Source: JAXGPP01 sp040766885 (GTDB lineage: Bacteria > Planctomycetota > Planctomycetia > Pirellulales > Thermoguttaceae). From it: a DNA stretch of 64,000 nt. A program made the translations under genes and the position numbers. Shown here piece after piece: positions 27,019-36,014 of the stretch. Position 1 is the stretch's first letter, and the number at the start of each line of letters is the position of its first letter. The notes under the pieces were generated by a model. The model made no database searches and had not been told where the DNA came from. It was given only the letters and a program-made list of their open reading frames with translations. The stretch spans positions 1-64,000 of the forward strand of contig JAXGPP010000029.1 of the NCBI GenBank assembly GCA_040766885.1. The letters are read 5' to 3'.

Positions 27019-27124
27019 TCGCTCGTCTGCGGATGCCCTGTGCATTCGCGCCCCGGCAACCGGCAGATAGCCCGACTTGTCGCGAGGAATTGCGGACGCT
27101 GGGCGGGAATCCCCGCCCGTGTGA

Positions 27125-29911
27125 TTACAGCGATTGTGTCGCGCGTCGAGAAGCAGCAGAATGGAAGAGATCTCGCAGATGCTCGAACTCGGGTGGCTTG
27201 ACCATGTGCTCGTCGAAGCCGGCCTGTAAAGCCTGCCGGCGGTCTTCAGCCTGGCCATATCCGGTCAGCGCCACGAGCATCTTGCCACGGAGGTCGTACC
27301 GCTCGCGGAGGCAGCGGGCGACCTGATAGCCGTTCATACCGGGCATCGAAATGTCGGAAAACACGACATCCGGCTGGTACTCGGGGAATTGGGCGATTGC
27401 GGCTGGGCCATCGTGAACCAGACGCACGTCGTGCCCCATCGCCGTCAGCAGCATGGCAAACGTTTCGCCGACAATCTTGGAATCCTCGACCAACAGAACG
27501 CGGAGCTTAGGATCGAGCTCGCCGCCGGGCTCCTCCGCCGGGGTCCCCGCCGTGCCCGTGCCTTCCTGGGCTAAAGGCAAGCGAACCTCGAATTCGCTGC
27601 CGCGGTTCGGCCCCTCGCTGCGGACACTGATCGAGCCGCCGTGCATTTCCACCAGGCTCTTGGCCAGCGTCAAACCGATGCCCAAGCCCGAGTGCGCTCG
27701 TTCCAGCGAACGGTCAAGTTGGGCGAACATCTCAAAGATGTCGGCCTGCCGCTCGGGAGCGATCCCAATGCCGCTGTCGCAAACGCGAACAACCGCCTGG
27801 CTACCATCCCGATCGAGCGTCAGCCGGATCTGTCCTCCCTTCGGCGTGAACTTGCAGGCATTTGCCAGCAGGTTCGCAATCACCTGGATCAGGCGTGCCG
27901 CGTCTCCCTCAACCCTCGGGCACGCAGCCGCGTAACTCATCTGCAACTGATGGCCAGCCGCGTCGAATGCCGGACGGACTGTTTCATGGGCCGCGTCGAT
28001 GATTGCCGCCAGATCGACCGTCTCGCAGCGAAGCTGGATCTTTCCGCGACTGATCCGCGAGACGTCAAGCAGATCGTCGATCAGCCGGGTAAGCTGATTC
28101 ACCTGGCGGCGCATCACGTCGAGCAGTTCTTCCCGCCGCACCGGTTCGTGAGCGACCAGCCGCATCAGATCGACCGAATGGCTGATCGGCGCTAGCGGGT
28201 TGCGAAGCTCGTGGGCGAGCGTAGCCAAGAACTCGTCCTTGCGCCGGTCGTCATCGCGAAGCTTCTGTTCGATCTGCTTGCGCGAAGTGATGTCGGTCGC
28301 TACACTGATTGCGCCGCGCACGTTTCCGCTACTGTCAAATAGGGGTCGGGCACTGTTGATCACCGTCCTCTGAGTCCCATCCGGGCGGTTCACCTGAAGC
28401 TCGCAGTCGTCAACCGGCACGCCCTGAGACGCCGCAATCCGCATCGGCAACTGGTCGAGCGGAAGCTCGCGACCGTCGCGGCAGAGGCGGTAGCGGGGCG
28501 ACTCTCCCGTCAACGGGCTAAGCGCCGTATTCTCTTCGTCCGGAATCTGAAAGATCTCGGCCAAGGTACGGTTGACGCGGATCGAACGGCACTCGGCGTC
28601 TTCGGCCATGGCGATGCCGACAGGGCTCAGCTCAATGATCGTTTGCAGCTCCTCAATCCGATGTTCGAGCAGCCGGTTCAACTGGCGGACTTCCTCTTCG
28701 GCTCGCCGGCGCTCGCCGATGTCGGTGACCAGCACGACGAAACCCCGCACCCGTTCCGAGGCATCGCGGTCGGGTGTATACGTGGCGAGGACCCAACGCG
28801 GCCCCGCCCGGTGGTACGGCAGCTCCTGCTCGTAGTTAACAACCTCTCCGGCGAGTGCCCGCTGCATATGCGGGCGCACGGCATCCCACGCCGCGTGGCC
28901 AAGCACCTCGCTTACGTGCCGCCCGCGGATCTCATCCGGATCCAAGCCGAACCAAGTCCGGTACGCGTCATTCGCCAACTGGTATCGGTACTCAAAGTCG
29001 ATGTAAGAAATGAGTGCGGGAACCGCGTTGGTGATGACCCGAAGCTGCTCCTCGCTGCGTCTTCGCGATTCCTCGGCCCGCCGGCGCGCGGTAATGTCGA
29101 CAAACGCTCCCACGCAGCCGCGCACCCGGCGTCGCTCGTCGTAAAGCGGTGTGGCGTATTCAAGGAGCCGCGATTCCGATCCGTCACTGTGGACGATATC
29201 GTACTCCTCGCCATGGACCGCTTGTCCCGTTCGCGTCGCCCGCTGCATGGGTAGATCCTCGGCGGCAACGTCGGCGCCATCGCGAACAACTCGGAAAGGC
29301 AACTGCTCGGCGCTGGGGCCCGACTTAGACGCGTTCGATTCAGCCCTGAGGCCGAGCATTGTCGCACCGGCCGGATTGGCGCGAATCGATGTGCAACGCG
29401 GATCGTCGGCAAGAAAGATGCCGACCGGCAGCACATCGACCACCGCCTCGAGTTCCTCCGCGCGGCGCCGCAGCGCTTCGTTCAAGCTGCGGATCTCTGC
29501 CTCCGCGCGACGGTGGTGGGCCGCCTGGATTTCCAGACGCTTCTGTTGGCTTCGACTCCGCCGGCGGCCGATTTCGGCCCGTCGCTGGGCAACGCGCATC
29601 GTCTGTCCGAGGCCGATAATCGCAGCGCACGACAACACGTAGACAACCAGCGCGAGCGCGCCCTCGACCGTGCCGAAGGACAGTTCGCCGCGGTGATGCA
29701 GAAGTAGTCCGTAGGAAGCCAAGTAGCCGAATGCCGCTGCCGCGATAGCCGGCCCGAGGCCGGCGTACCACACGGCAAACGCCACGGTCCCGAAAAGCAG
29801 CCCGATCGGGATTTGGCTTCCAAGCCACGGATCTGTCAACCAGCGAGCTGCTACAGTGGCCGCCATCGCGAGCACGGGCACCGCATAGTCAAAGACGGTC
29901 TTCGACCGCAT
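27125..29911 (-). CDS. orphan hybrid sensor histidine kinase with three PAS domains
   Basis: 928 residues from the ATG at 29911; the GTG two codons earlier is less likely. The N-terminus has about four membrane helices resembling the DUF4118/KdpD sensor module (8-105), then a coiled coil (110-155). Three PAS domains follow at about 155-278, 290-400 and 420-545. HisKA has His567 in ATLAHELRNPLAPISHS. The HATPase domain (about 665-780) has NACKF, DSGIGIA and GLGIGL. The C-terminal receiver (about 803-925) has Asp853 in FSDISMPGMNG and Lys905. No output regulator is adjacent. The phosphate probably moves to a histidine phosphotransfer protein encoded elsewhere. The second PAS, with a WFGLDPDEIRG motif, looks like a ligand- or redox-sensing fold. 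Confidence 0.92.
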   Translation of the reverse strand: MRSKTVFDYAVPVLAMAATVAARWLTDPWLGSQIPIGLLFGTVAFAVWYAGLGPAIAAAAFGYLASYGLLLHHRGELSFGTVEGALALVVYVLSCAAIIGLGQTMRVAQRRAEIGRRRSRSQQKRLEIQAAHHRRAEAEIRSLNEALRRRAEELEAVVDVLPVGIFLADDPRCTSIRANPAGATMLGLRAESNASKSGPSAEQLPFRVVRDGADVAAEDLPMQRATRTGQAVHGEEYDIVHSDGSESRLLEYATPLYDERRRVRGCVGAFVDITARRRAEESRRRSEEQLRVITNAVPALISYIDFEYRYQLANDAYRTWFGLDPDEIRGRHVSEVLGHAAWDAVRPHMQRALAGEVVNYEQELPYHRAGPRWVLATYTPDRDASERVRGFVVLVTDIGERRRAEEEVRQLNRLLEHRIEELQTIIELSPVGIAMAEDAECRSIRVNRTLAEIFQIPDEENTALSPLTGESPRYRLCRDGRELPLDQLPMRIAASQGVPVDDCELQVNRPDGTQRTVINSARPLFDSSGNVRGAISVATDITSRKQIEQKLRDDDRRKDEFLATLAHELRNPLAPISHSVDLMRLVAHEPVRREELLDVMRRQVNQLTRLIDDLLDVSRISRGKIQLRCETVDLAAIIDAAHETVRPAFDAAGHQLQMSYAAACPRVEGDAARLIQVIANLLANACKFTPKGGQIRLTLDRDGSQAVVRVCDSGIGIAPERQADIFEMFAQLDRSLERAHSGLGIGLTLAKSLVEMHGGSISVRSEGPNRGSEFEVRLPLAQEGTGTAGTPAEEPGGELDPKLRVLLVEDSKIVGETFAMLLTAMGHDVRLVHDGPAAIAQFPEYQPDVVFSDISMPGMNGYQVARCLRERYDLRGKMLVALTGYGQAEDRRQALQAGFDEHMVKPPEFEHLRDLFHSAASRRATQSL

Positions 29912-30087
29912 AGTCACCCCCCGTCGGAGTCAATTCCAGAATCCGGGGTTCGCTTTCCACCCCCGGTTCCGCCATTCTATCCGTGCGAGGCCGGGAAGGC
30001 CCGCGGCCACCTCCCGCGCAGCCGCTTGTCCGCCCTGAAGTGCAGTCGATAATTCCCAGCAGTTCGAACCTCTTCAGGAGCCGAGAT

Positions 30088-30909
30088 ATGAAATGGAACT
30101 CGCGTAGCCGTTTGATTTCTGGCGTTCTGACCACGCTCATACTGACGTCCGGAACACTGGCAGCCCAGCAGTCCGACGTGGGAAAGAAACGACTTGAGGA
30201 CTCGCCTCGCCACCATGAATGGGCCAATTTCAAAACTGGGATGGGCCGCACGGTGAGGGCGTTCGTGGTTTACCCCGAAGTTGATGCGCCGGCCCCGGCT
30301 GTGGTCGTGATCCACGAGAACCGCGGCCTGACCGACTGGGTTCGTAGCGTCGCCGATCGGTTTGCGGAAGAGGGTTTTGTGGCGATCGCACCCGATTTGC
30401 TCAGTGAAACCGGTCCTGAAAGGGGGGGTGCGGAGAGCTTTGCCAGCAGTGACGCAGCCCGCGATGCGATCTATACCCTGCCGCCCGAGCAGGTCACGTC
30501 CGACCTGGACGCCACGGTTGACTTCATTCGCAAAGACCAGGCCACGACCGACGAAGTGGCTGTCATCGGGTTCTGTTGGGGCGGCGGTCAGGCATTCCGT
30601 TACGGGGCGCAAGGCGACGGGATTACTGCGGTGTTCGCGTTCTACGGGCCGGCGCCCGACCGGGCGTTGCTCGAGAAGATCAAATCGCCAGTCTACGGTT
30701 TCTACGGCGGCAACGACTTCCGCATCACCGGCCAAGTGCCCCAGACAACCGCCACAATGAAGGAACTCGGGAAGAAGTTCGAGGCAATGATCTATGAGGG
30801 GGCGGGCCATGCCTTCATGCGATTGGGTGAGGAGCCTGGCGCCGACGCTGCCAACCAGAAGGCGATGCAACAGGCCTGGGCCAAAGTCCTGGGAATCCTC
30901 AAGCGTTAA
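30088..30909 (+). CDS. secreted dienelactone-hydrolase-family protein
   Basis: 273 residues from the ATG at 30088 with CAGGAG seven bases upstream; the frame runs to 29983 without a signal. A signal peptide ends near Ala26 (LTSGTLAAQQ). An alpha/beta hydrolase with the DLH catalytic triad follows: Cys163 in IGFCWGGGQ, Asp210 in YGGNDFRI, His241 in EGAGHAFMR, plus VVIHENRGL at the oxyanion loop. Cytoplasmic relatives open dienelactones in aromatic breakdown; the secreted planctomycete forms have no known substrate. It lies 15 bp before a methyltransferase gene and may share its transcript. Confidence 0.88.
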   Translation: MKWNSRSRLISGVLTTLILTSGTLAAQQSDVGKKRLEDSPRHHEWANFKTGMGRTVRAFVVYPEVDAPAPAVVVIHENRGLTDWVRSVADRFAEEGFVAIAPDLLSETGPERGGAESFASSDAARDAIYTLPPEQVTSDLDATVDFIRKDQATTDEVAVIGFCWGGGQAFRYGAQGDGITAVFAFYGPAPDRALLEKIKSPVYGFYGGNDFRITGQVPQTTATMKELGKKFEAMIYEGAGHAFMRLGEEPGADAANQKAMQQAWAKVLGILKR

Positions 30910-30924
30910 ACGGCCTGAGCCACC

Positions 30925-31671
30925 ATGAGCACGCAGCCGTTCAACGAGCTGAGCGATGTCTACGAGGCAATGATCGATTGGCCGAAGCGCCTGGCGAACG
31001 AGGAGCCGTTCTATCGCCGCGTGTTTGATCGCGTCGGAGCACGGCGACTCCTCGACGTCGCCTGCGGTACCGGCCATCACGCCGCCCACTTTCACCGCTG
31101 GGGCTTGCATGTTGAAGGAGCCGACGTCAGTCCCAACATGATCGAGCGGGCGCGCGACCGTTTTGGTGAGCAGGACGGGCTCCGCTGGACGGTGCGAGCC
31201 TTCGACCAACCGGCGGTGGAAGACGAGCCTTTCGACGTGACGATCTGCATCGGCAACTCGCTGTCGCTGGCTTCCGATCATCGCACCGTGGAGCGGGCGG
31301 TCGGCGAGATGATTGCCGCGCTCCGGCCCGGGGGTTTGGCTGTCATCCACGTGCTCAACCTCTGGCAACTGCCCGACGGGCCCTGTCAGTGGCAGAAGTG
31401 CCAGCGGACCCGTGTGGGATACGCCGATGTGCTCATCATCAAGGGGGTTCACCGCGCCGGCAATCGCGGATACGTCGACTTGATCGTGGCCGATGCCGAC
31501 GGTCACATGTTGCATAATGAATCAGCGCCACTGCTGGGCCTGGAGGCAGCCGAACTCGACACCATGGCCCGCCAGGCCGGCGCTGGTGCCGCGGAGTTCT
31601 TCGGCGGCTACCGCAACCAGCCGTACGAACGCCCAACGAGCATCGACCTGGTGATGGTGGCGGAAAAGTAG
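30925..31671 (+). CDS. class I SAM-dependent methyltransferase
   Basis: 248 residues. Motif I is LLDVACGTGHHAAHFHRWG (about 40-58), followed by GADVSPNMIERARDRF, IGNSLSLASD near motif IV, and the post-motif ALRPGGLAVIHVLNLW. Closest in pattern to the Methyltransf_25/11 group of small-molecule methyltransferases. The substrate is unknown. It lies 15 bp after the DLH gene and 21 bp before the DUF488 gene, so it is probably in one operon. A similar but distinct methyltransferase follows about 0.75 kb on. Confidence 0.85.
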   Translation: MSTQPFNELSDVYEAMIDWPKRLANEEPFYRRVFDRVGARRLLDVACGTGHHAAHFHRWGLHVEGADVSPNMIERARDRFGEQDGLRWTVRAFDQPAVEDEPFDVTICIGNSLSLASDHRTVERAVGEMIAALRPGGLAVIHVLNLWQLPDGPCQWQKCQRTRVGYADVLIIKGVHRAGNRGYVDLIVADADGHMLHNESAPLLGLEAAELDTMARQAGAGAAEFFGGYRNQPYERPTSIDLVMVAEK

Positions 31672-31692
31672 GCTCCGAAGCAGGCCGGTTCG

Positions 31693-32223
31693 ATGAAAAC
31701 CGTCTGGACCGTTGGCCATTCCAACCACGATATCGCCACCTTCATCGAGTTGCTCTCGCGCGCGGCAATCGAGACTGTTGCTGACGTCCGCCGCTTCCCT
31801 GGATCGCGACGGTGGCCGCATTTCGGACGCGAATACCTCGAGGAGGCTTTAGCCGCGGTAGGTATCGGGTATCGGCATTTGCCGGGTTTGGGGGGGCGCC
31901 GCACGGCGAGGCTTGCGGATTCTCCCAACACGGCCTGGCGAGTGGAGGCCTTCAATGCCTATGCCGACCACACGCTGTCGGAGGAATTCGCGGCGGGCCT
32001 CGACCAATTGACGGAAGTCGCCGAATCGCGGCCGACGGCCATCATGTGCGCCGAGGCGCTGCCGTGGCAGTGCCACCGCCGCCTCATCGCCGATGCTTTG
32101 CTGGCCAAAGGATGGGCTGTCAACAATATCATCTCGGCCGGACAGACCAGGCCGCACACGCTGACGGAATTCGCCCGGGTGGCCGATGGCCGTGTCACGT
32201 ATCCGGCGAGAGCACTATTCTGA
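31693..32223 (+). CDS. DUF488 family protein
   Basis: 176 residues with the DUF488 hallmark N-terminus MKTVWTVGHSNHDIATFIEL, DVRRFPGSRRWPHFGREYLE, and a conserved AIMCAEALPWQCHRRLIADAL Cys/Trp/His segment near residues 114-134. The family is widespread, often near DNA or nucleotide genes, and its activity is not settled. The paired Cys117 and Cys125 with His126 look like a metal or nucleophile site. It lies between two methyltransferases. Confidence 0.85.
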   Translation: MKTVWTVGHSNHDIATFIELLSRAAIETVADVRRFPGSRRWPHFGREYLEEALAAVGIGYRHLPGLGGRRTARLADSPNTAWRVEAFNAYADHTLSEEFAAGLDQLTEVAESRPTAIMCAEALPWQCHRRLIADALLAKGWAVNNIISAGQTRPHTLTEFARVADGRVTYPARALF

Positions 32224-32425
32224 ATGGCAAGCGCGAACCCCCGCTGAGTGGCTGGTGTCAGGACGGCGAGAGTGCCGTCCGCAAAGTCCGGGGGACCGTG
32301 CGCAGATCGGGCAGCGATCTCCGAATGGACCGATGGCGACAGCGAGCGCGGAGAGCCCCCGTACCATGACCGGGAACGCGGCGATTTGCCGCGCAATTAC
32401 CTGGAATCAAGAGAGGAATCCTGAC

Positions 32426-33187
32426 GTGTCGCAATGGTACGAAACGCTGTTCGCCAATTATGGAAAGTCGTACGACAAGGAACCTTTTACGCAGGGCACC
32501 GCGGGAGAAGTCGACTTCGTTGAACGGGAACTCGAGGCCGATCGCACGAAGAGAATTCTGGATATTGGTTGCGGCACGGGCCGGCACGCCATCGAACTCG
32601 CGCGGCGAGGCTACTCGGTAACCGGCTTCGATCTGTCGGAGGGCCAGCTTCGTCGCGCCCGGGAGAAGGCAGCCGCGGCCGGCGTGGTCGTGGACTTCCA
32701 ATGCCGCGACGCGACGGAACCGCATTTCCGCCCGGAATTCGACGCCGCCATCATGTTCTGCGAAGGGGCATTTCCGCTCATGGAGACCGACAAAAAGAAC
32801 TACGCCATCCTCCAGCACGTCGGCGCGGCCTTGCGTCCCGGCGGCAAATTGCTGCTGACCACGCTCAACGCCCTGTTTCCACTCTTTCATTCCGTCAAGG
32901 AGTTTCTTGACGCGAATGAATCGGGCGCCACAACTGATAAACTGACATTCGACTGGATGACGTTCCGCGAACGTGCCGAGTTGACATTCACCGACGACGC
33001 GGGCCAATCGCATACGGTCGCGACCAACGAACGCTACTACACACCTTCGGAAATGCGCTGGCTGCTGCAGACGGCGGGCTTCGCCAACGTGGACATCTTC
33101 GGCTGCCGCCTGGGCGAGTTCAGTCGCGAACGCGCGCTGACGCCCGATGACTTTGAGATGCTTGTGGTGGCACAAAAGAGCTCATGA
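32426..33187 (+). CDS. class I SAM-dependent methyltransferase
   Basis: 253 residues from a GTG at 32426 with AGAGG about nine bases upstream; the frame is open from 32186 without similarity. The start MSQWYETLFANYGKSYDKE is typical of this small group. Motif I is ILDIGCGTGRHAIELARRGY, followed by GFDLSEGQLRRAREKA and CEGAFPLMETD. Unlike the upstream methyltransferase it continues with ALRPGGKLLLTTLNALFPLFH and a C-terminal YTPSEMRWLLQTAGFANVDIFG sheet. Substrate unknown. The gap 32224-32425 holds only a small hairpin at 32261-32280. Confidence 0.87.
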   Translation: MSQWYETLFANYGKSYDKEPFTQGTAGEVDFVERELEADRTKRILDIGCGTGRHAIELARRGYSVTGFDLSEGQLRRAREKAAAAGVVVDFQCRDATEPHFRPEFDAAIMFCEGAFPLMETDKKNYAILQHVGAALRPGGKLLLTTLNALFPLFHSVKEFLDANESGATTDKLTFDWMTFRERAELTFTDDAGQSHTVATNERYYTPSEMRWLLQTAGFANVDIFGCRLGEFSRERALTPDDFEMLVVAQKSS

Positions 33188-33203
33188 CGAACCATTGCAG
33201 AGT

Positions 33204-34292
33204 CTACTTTCCGCCACGATTGCTGCGGGGCGGTGGAGTAGTGTCCCGGCCGCCCGGAGCACTCCCCCGAGGGGCAGGAGCAGGGCTTCGACCCGAGGGT
33301 GCCGTCGCCTTGGGGGCGCCCGCAGATGGCTTCGCAGTTGGGGTGGCCGCCTTCGGCGGTTGAGATGGTGTGGGAGGCGGCGGTGCCGCGCCTGCGACAA
33401 CGGTCGTCACTTCGCCGTCCGGCGAAATCTGAAACACCGATCGTGCGCGAGGATCGGCAACGAGCATGGCCGTGCCGCTCCAGGACATGCCCCGCGGCAG
33501 TGAAAGGGGCTTGCCCGTGACCCACTTCGAGGCTTCTCCGGCACTGTTGACTTTCCAGATGGTCGACGCGTAACCGTCGCTTACGTAGATCGCTCCCGAA
33601 CCATCGACGAGCACGTCGTTGGGGAACTCGAAGGCCCGGGTCTTGACGACCGGCGTCACGGTACCGTCCGGCCCGATCCGTACGAGGGCGTTCTCTCGGA
33701 GCGTCACCACCCAGACCGTGCCGTCCTCGGCGACGGTCAGGCCGCGGGGCGCGGTGACCTCGGCGAACTTCTCGGGTTTACCGCCAGCGGCCGAAATCCG
33801 CCAGATGGTGTTGTTCTCCAGGTCCGAAGCGTAAACCTCGCCAGACTTTGCCACAGCAATATCTATCGGTTGGCGGATGACGTTCGTACCGGTCAACGGC
33901 GCAGGTTTTCCGTCGGTCCCAAAGCGGTAGAGTTCCATGGTGGCCGCATCGCCGGCCAACAGGTTGCCGGCGCTGTCAACCGTCACGCACCGCACTGCGT
34001 AGAGCGGCGTGCGGAACTTCTTCTGTGCCTGGAACAGGACCTCGGCTTTCCCGCCCGCTACCTTCCATATGCCCGGCAGTTCCTGATCGGCCACAAAAAC
34101 GGCCCCCTCCGCCCCAGCCACCGCCGAGATCGGATAACTGATTTCAGCGGCTGCGGCGATCGGCAGCCGACTGGCAGCCAGGATGAGTGAAACGGCCAGG
34201 ACGATTCGCCGAGCAAAGTGCCGTGGGTGATCCACGTTGACAGAGCAGTCCATGTGCAGACTCCGATACCCTCGATGCCAATCCGTCGCCAT
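33204..34292 (-). CDS. secreted NHL/SMP-30-like beta-propeller protein
   Basis: 362 residues from the ATG at 34292 with AGGAG upstream. A signal peptide lies near 23-45 (RRIVLAVSLILAASRLPIAAAAE). The propeller (about 46-300) has at least six repeats such as GAEGAVFVADQELPGIWKV, DSAGNLLAGDAATMELYRF, AKSGEVYASDLENNTIWRI, EDGTVWVVTLRENALVRI and DGSGAIYVSDGYASTIWKV, the NHL/gluconolactonase pattern. The C-terminal tail (after about 305) is Pro/Ala/Lys-rich and disordered. It may bind proteins or act as a lactonase; no catalytic metal set is clear. It is divergent from the esterase at 34574 with 281 bp between. Confidence 0.82.
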   Translation of the reverse strand: MATDWHRGYRSLHMDCSVNVDHPRHFARRIVLAVSLILAASRLPIAAAAEISYPISAVAGAEGAVFVADQELPGIWKVAGGKAEVLFQAQKKFRTPLYAVRCVTVDSAGNLLAGDAATMELYRFGTDGKPAPLTGTNVIRQPIDIAVAKSGEVYASDLENNTIWRISAAGGKPEKFAEVTAPRGLTVAEDGTVWVVTLRENALVRIGPDGTVTPVVKTRAFEFPNDVLVDGSGAIYVSDGYASTIWKVNSAGEASKWVTGKPLSLPRGMSWSGTAMLVADPRARSVFQISPDGEVTTVVAGAAPPPPTPSQPPKAATPTAKPSAGAPKATAPSGRSPAPAPRGSAPGGRDTTPPPRSNRGGK

Positions 34293-34573
34293 GCGGACTC
34301 CTCTATTATTGGTCCTGAGGTCGAGCGTGCAATAAGGGCAGCATGTTGAGCGCGGTCTGCGGTTCAAGAATGTCGGGCTGCGTCGCGCAGCCGCCACGGA
34401 ACCGGCAACCTGACGGATGAACCGCGAGACCGGGTTCTTTGCCAGCCGCGGCGAGAGAGCCATGTTTGTCCGACACAGCAGGTTGCGGACAAACCTGTCA
34501 TCTGCTAGGTTCGACCCGGCCCGATAAGACAATGCCGCCTCGCAGACCAAACCTCCCTCGGAGCCTTGTTCCC

Positions 34574-35446
34574 ATGAGAATCGCCTTCGCCGCCGTTGGC
34601 CTCGTTCTGCTTTCGGCCGTTTCACGATCGGAAGAACCCTCAACGGTGGCGGTCTGGCCGGCCGCGGTGCCGGGTGAGAAAGGCGGCATCGACGAGGAGC
34701 AGGTTCAGCCCAGCAAACCGGGCGAGAAGCAGGTCGAGCGGTTGACTAATGTCAGTCATCCCACAGTGACGGTCTACAAACCGGCAGCGGCCAGCGACAC
34801 CGGCGCGGCGGTGCTGATCTGCCCGGGGGGTGGATATCATATCCTGGCCATGGATCTCGAGGGGAAAGAGGTTGCCGACTGGCTGAACTCGATCGGGGTA
34901 ACTGGCATCGTGCTCAAGTACCGCGTCCCACGCCGGGAGGGACAGGAGAAGCACGTCGCTCCTCTTCAAGACGCCCAGCGGGGGATGAGCCTTGTTCGGT
35001 CACGGGCCCCGGAGTGGAAGATCGATCCGGCGCGGATCGGCATCCTCGGTTTTTCAGCAGGCGGCCACTTGGCAGCCGTCGCATCAACCAACTTCGACCG
35101 GCGGCAGTATGCGCCAATCGACGACATCGACCAGATTTCGTGCCGGCCCGATTTCACGGTGCTGATCTACCCTGCCTATCTGGCAGAAGGGCTCAATCTT
35201 CTGCCAGAAATCCGCGTCAGCGCCGATACACCCCCGGTATTCTTTGTTCATGCAGGCGACGATCGGATCAGCCCGGAGAATAGCATCAGCATGTATTTGG
35301 CCCTCAAAGCCGCCGGGGTTCCGGCTGAACTCCATATTTTCGGTGCCGGCGGCCACGGGTTTGGCCTGCGGCCCTCAGAGCACCCCGTATCGAAATGGCC
35401 TGTTTTCTGCGAGCAGTGGATGCGAAGTCGAGGGCTGGTGGAGTAA
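34574..35446 (+). CDS. secreted alpha/beta-hydrolase (acetyl-esterase-like)
   Basis: 290 residues from the ATG at 34574; an ATG at 34532 is an alternative. A short signal (MRIAFAAVGLVLLSAVS) is followed by an esterase/lipase fold: AAVLICPGGGYHILAMDLEGKEVADWLNS (HGG-type oxyanion region), nucleophile in GILGFSAGGHLAAV, Asp in HAGDDRISPENS, and His in GAGGHGFG. This pattern (BD-FAE-like, often annotated as xylan acetyl-esterase) removes acetyl groups from plant or algal polysaccharides. With the sulfatase and TIM-barrel protein nearby it fits polysaccharide breakdown, but the genes are separated by unrelated loci. Confidence 0.84.
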   Translation: MRIAFAAVGLVLLSAVSRSEEPSTVAVWPAAVPGEKGGIDEEQVQPSKPGEKQVERLTNVSHPTVTVYKPAAASDTGAAVLICPGGGYHILAMDLEGKEVADWLNSIGVTGIVLKYRVPRREGQEKHVAPLQDAQRGMSLVRSRAPEWKIDPARIGILGFSAGGHLAAVASTNFDRRQYAPIDDIDQISCRPDFTVLIYPAYLAEGLNLLPEIRVSADTPPVFFVHAGDDRISPENSISMYLALKAAGVPAELHIFGAGGHGFGLRPSEHPVSKWPVFCEQWMRSRGLVE

Positions 35447-36014
35447 GAACTCAGAAAATCGGGTAATGGAAGACGGATGGCGGCGTATGGAGTCCAGGGC
35501 TGCCCAATTCAAGCCTGCGGGCTTTGAGTTTTCTACGCCATTGGAGTTGGTCTGTCGTTGCCAGGATTCCGGCCAGCGTGACCTCCGGATCGGGTCTTCG
35601 CAATTTTTCTTTCCCCCCTGCCAGGCGCTTGATCCTCCTGTCACCCTGTGCTACGGTGAGCGTCACATTGCTGGGCTAGGCGTAACGTAAACCCCGCTTC
35701 GCAAGACTGTTAGCTGCAGATGCTGTTCGGTCTGAGCGCGTTCGCGTCGATCGGGTGCTGGAATTCGCGGGCGGTCAGCGTCGAGGTGTTTGGGCTCGGA
35801 TGCTGGCCAGGGATCGGACAGTCCGTCTGTGGACCGCCAAGCAACCGGTGTGGTAACCCTAAAACTTTCTTTCAACCCCCACCAAAACCGGCAAAATCGC
35901 TTCCTTGGTCTGGTAAACGCCGCTGGACTGGATTATTGTCATATTCGGACTAACATCACCCGGTATCCCCCGGTAGGGCAATCATTTTCGTTCGATTTGG
36001 TGAGGAGCCTGATC
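35447..36014. other. long non-coding gap before the giant surface-protein gene
   Basis: 568 bp with only short, unsupported frames. The last part is relatively AT-rich (35855-36000) and may hold the promoter and leader of the downstream gene, but I could not place a convincing -35/-10 pair. Confidence 0.4.
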
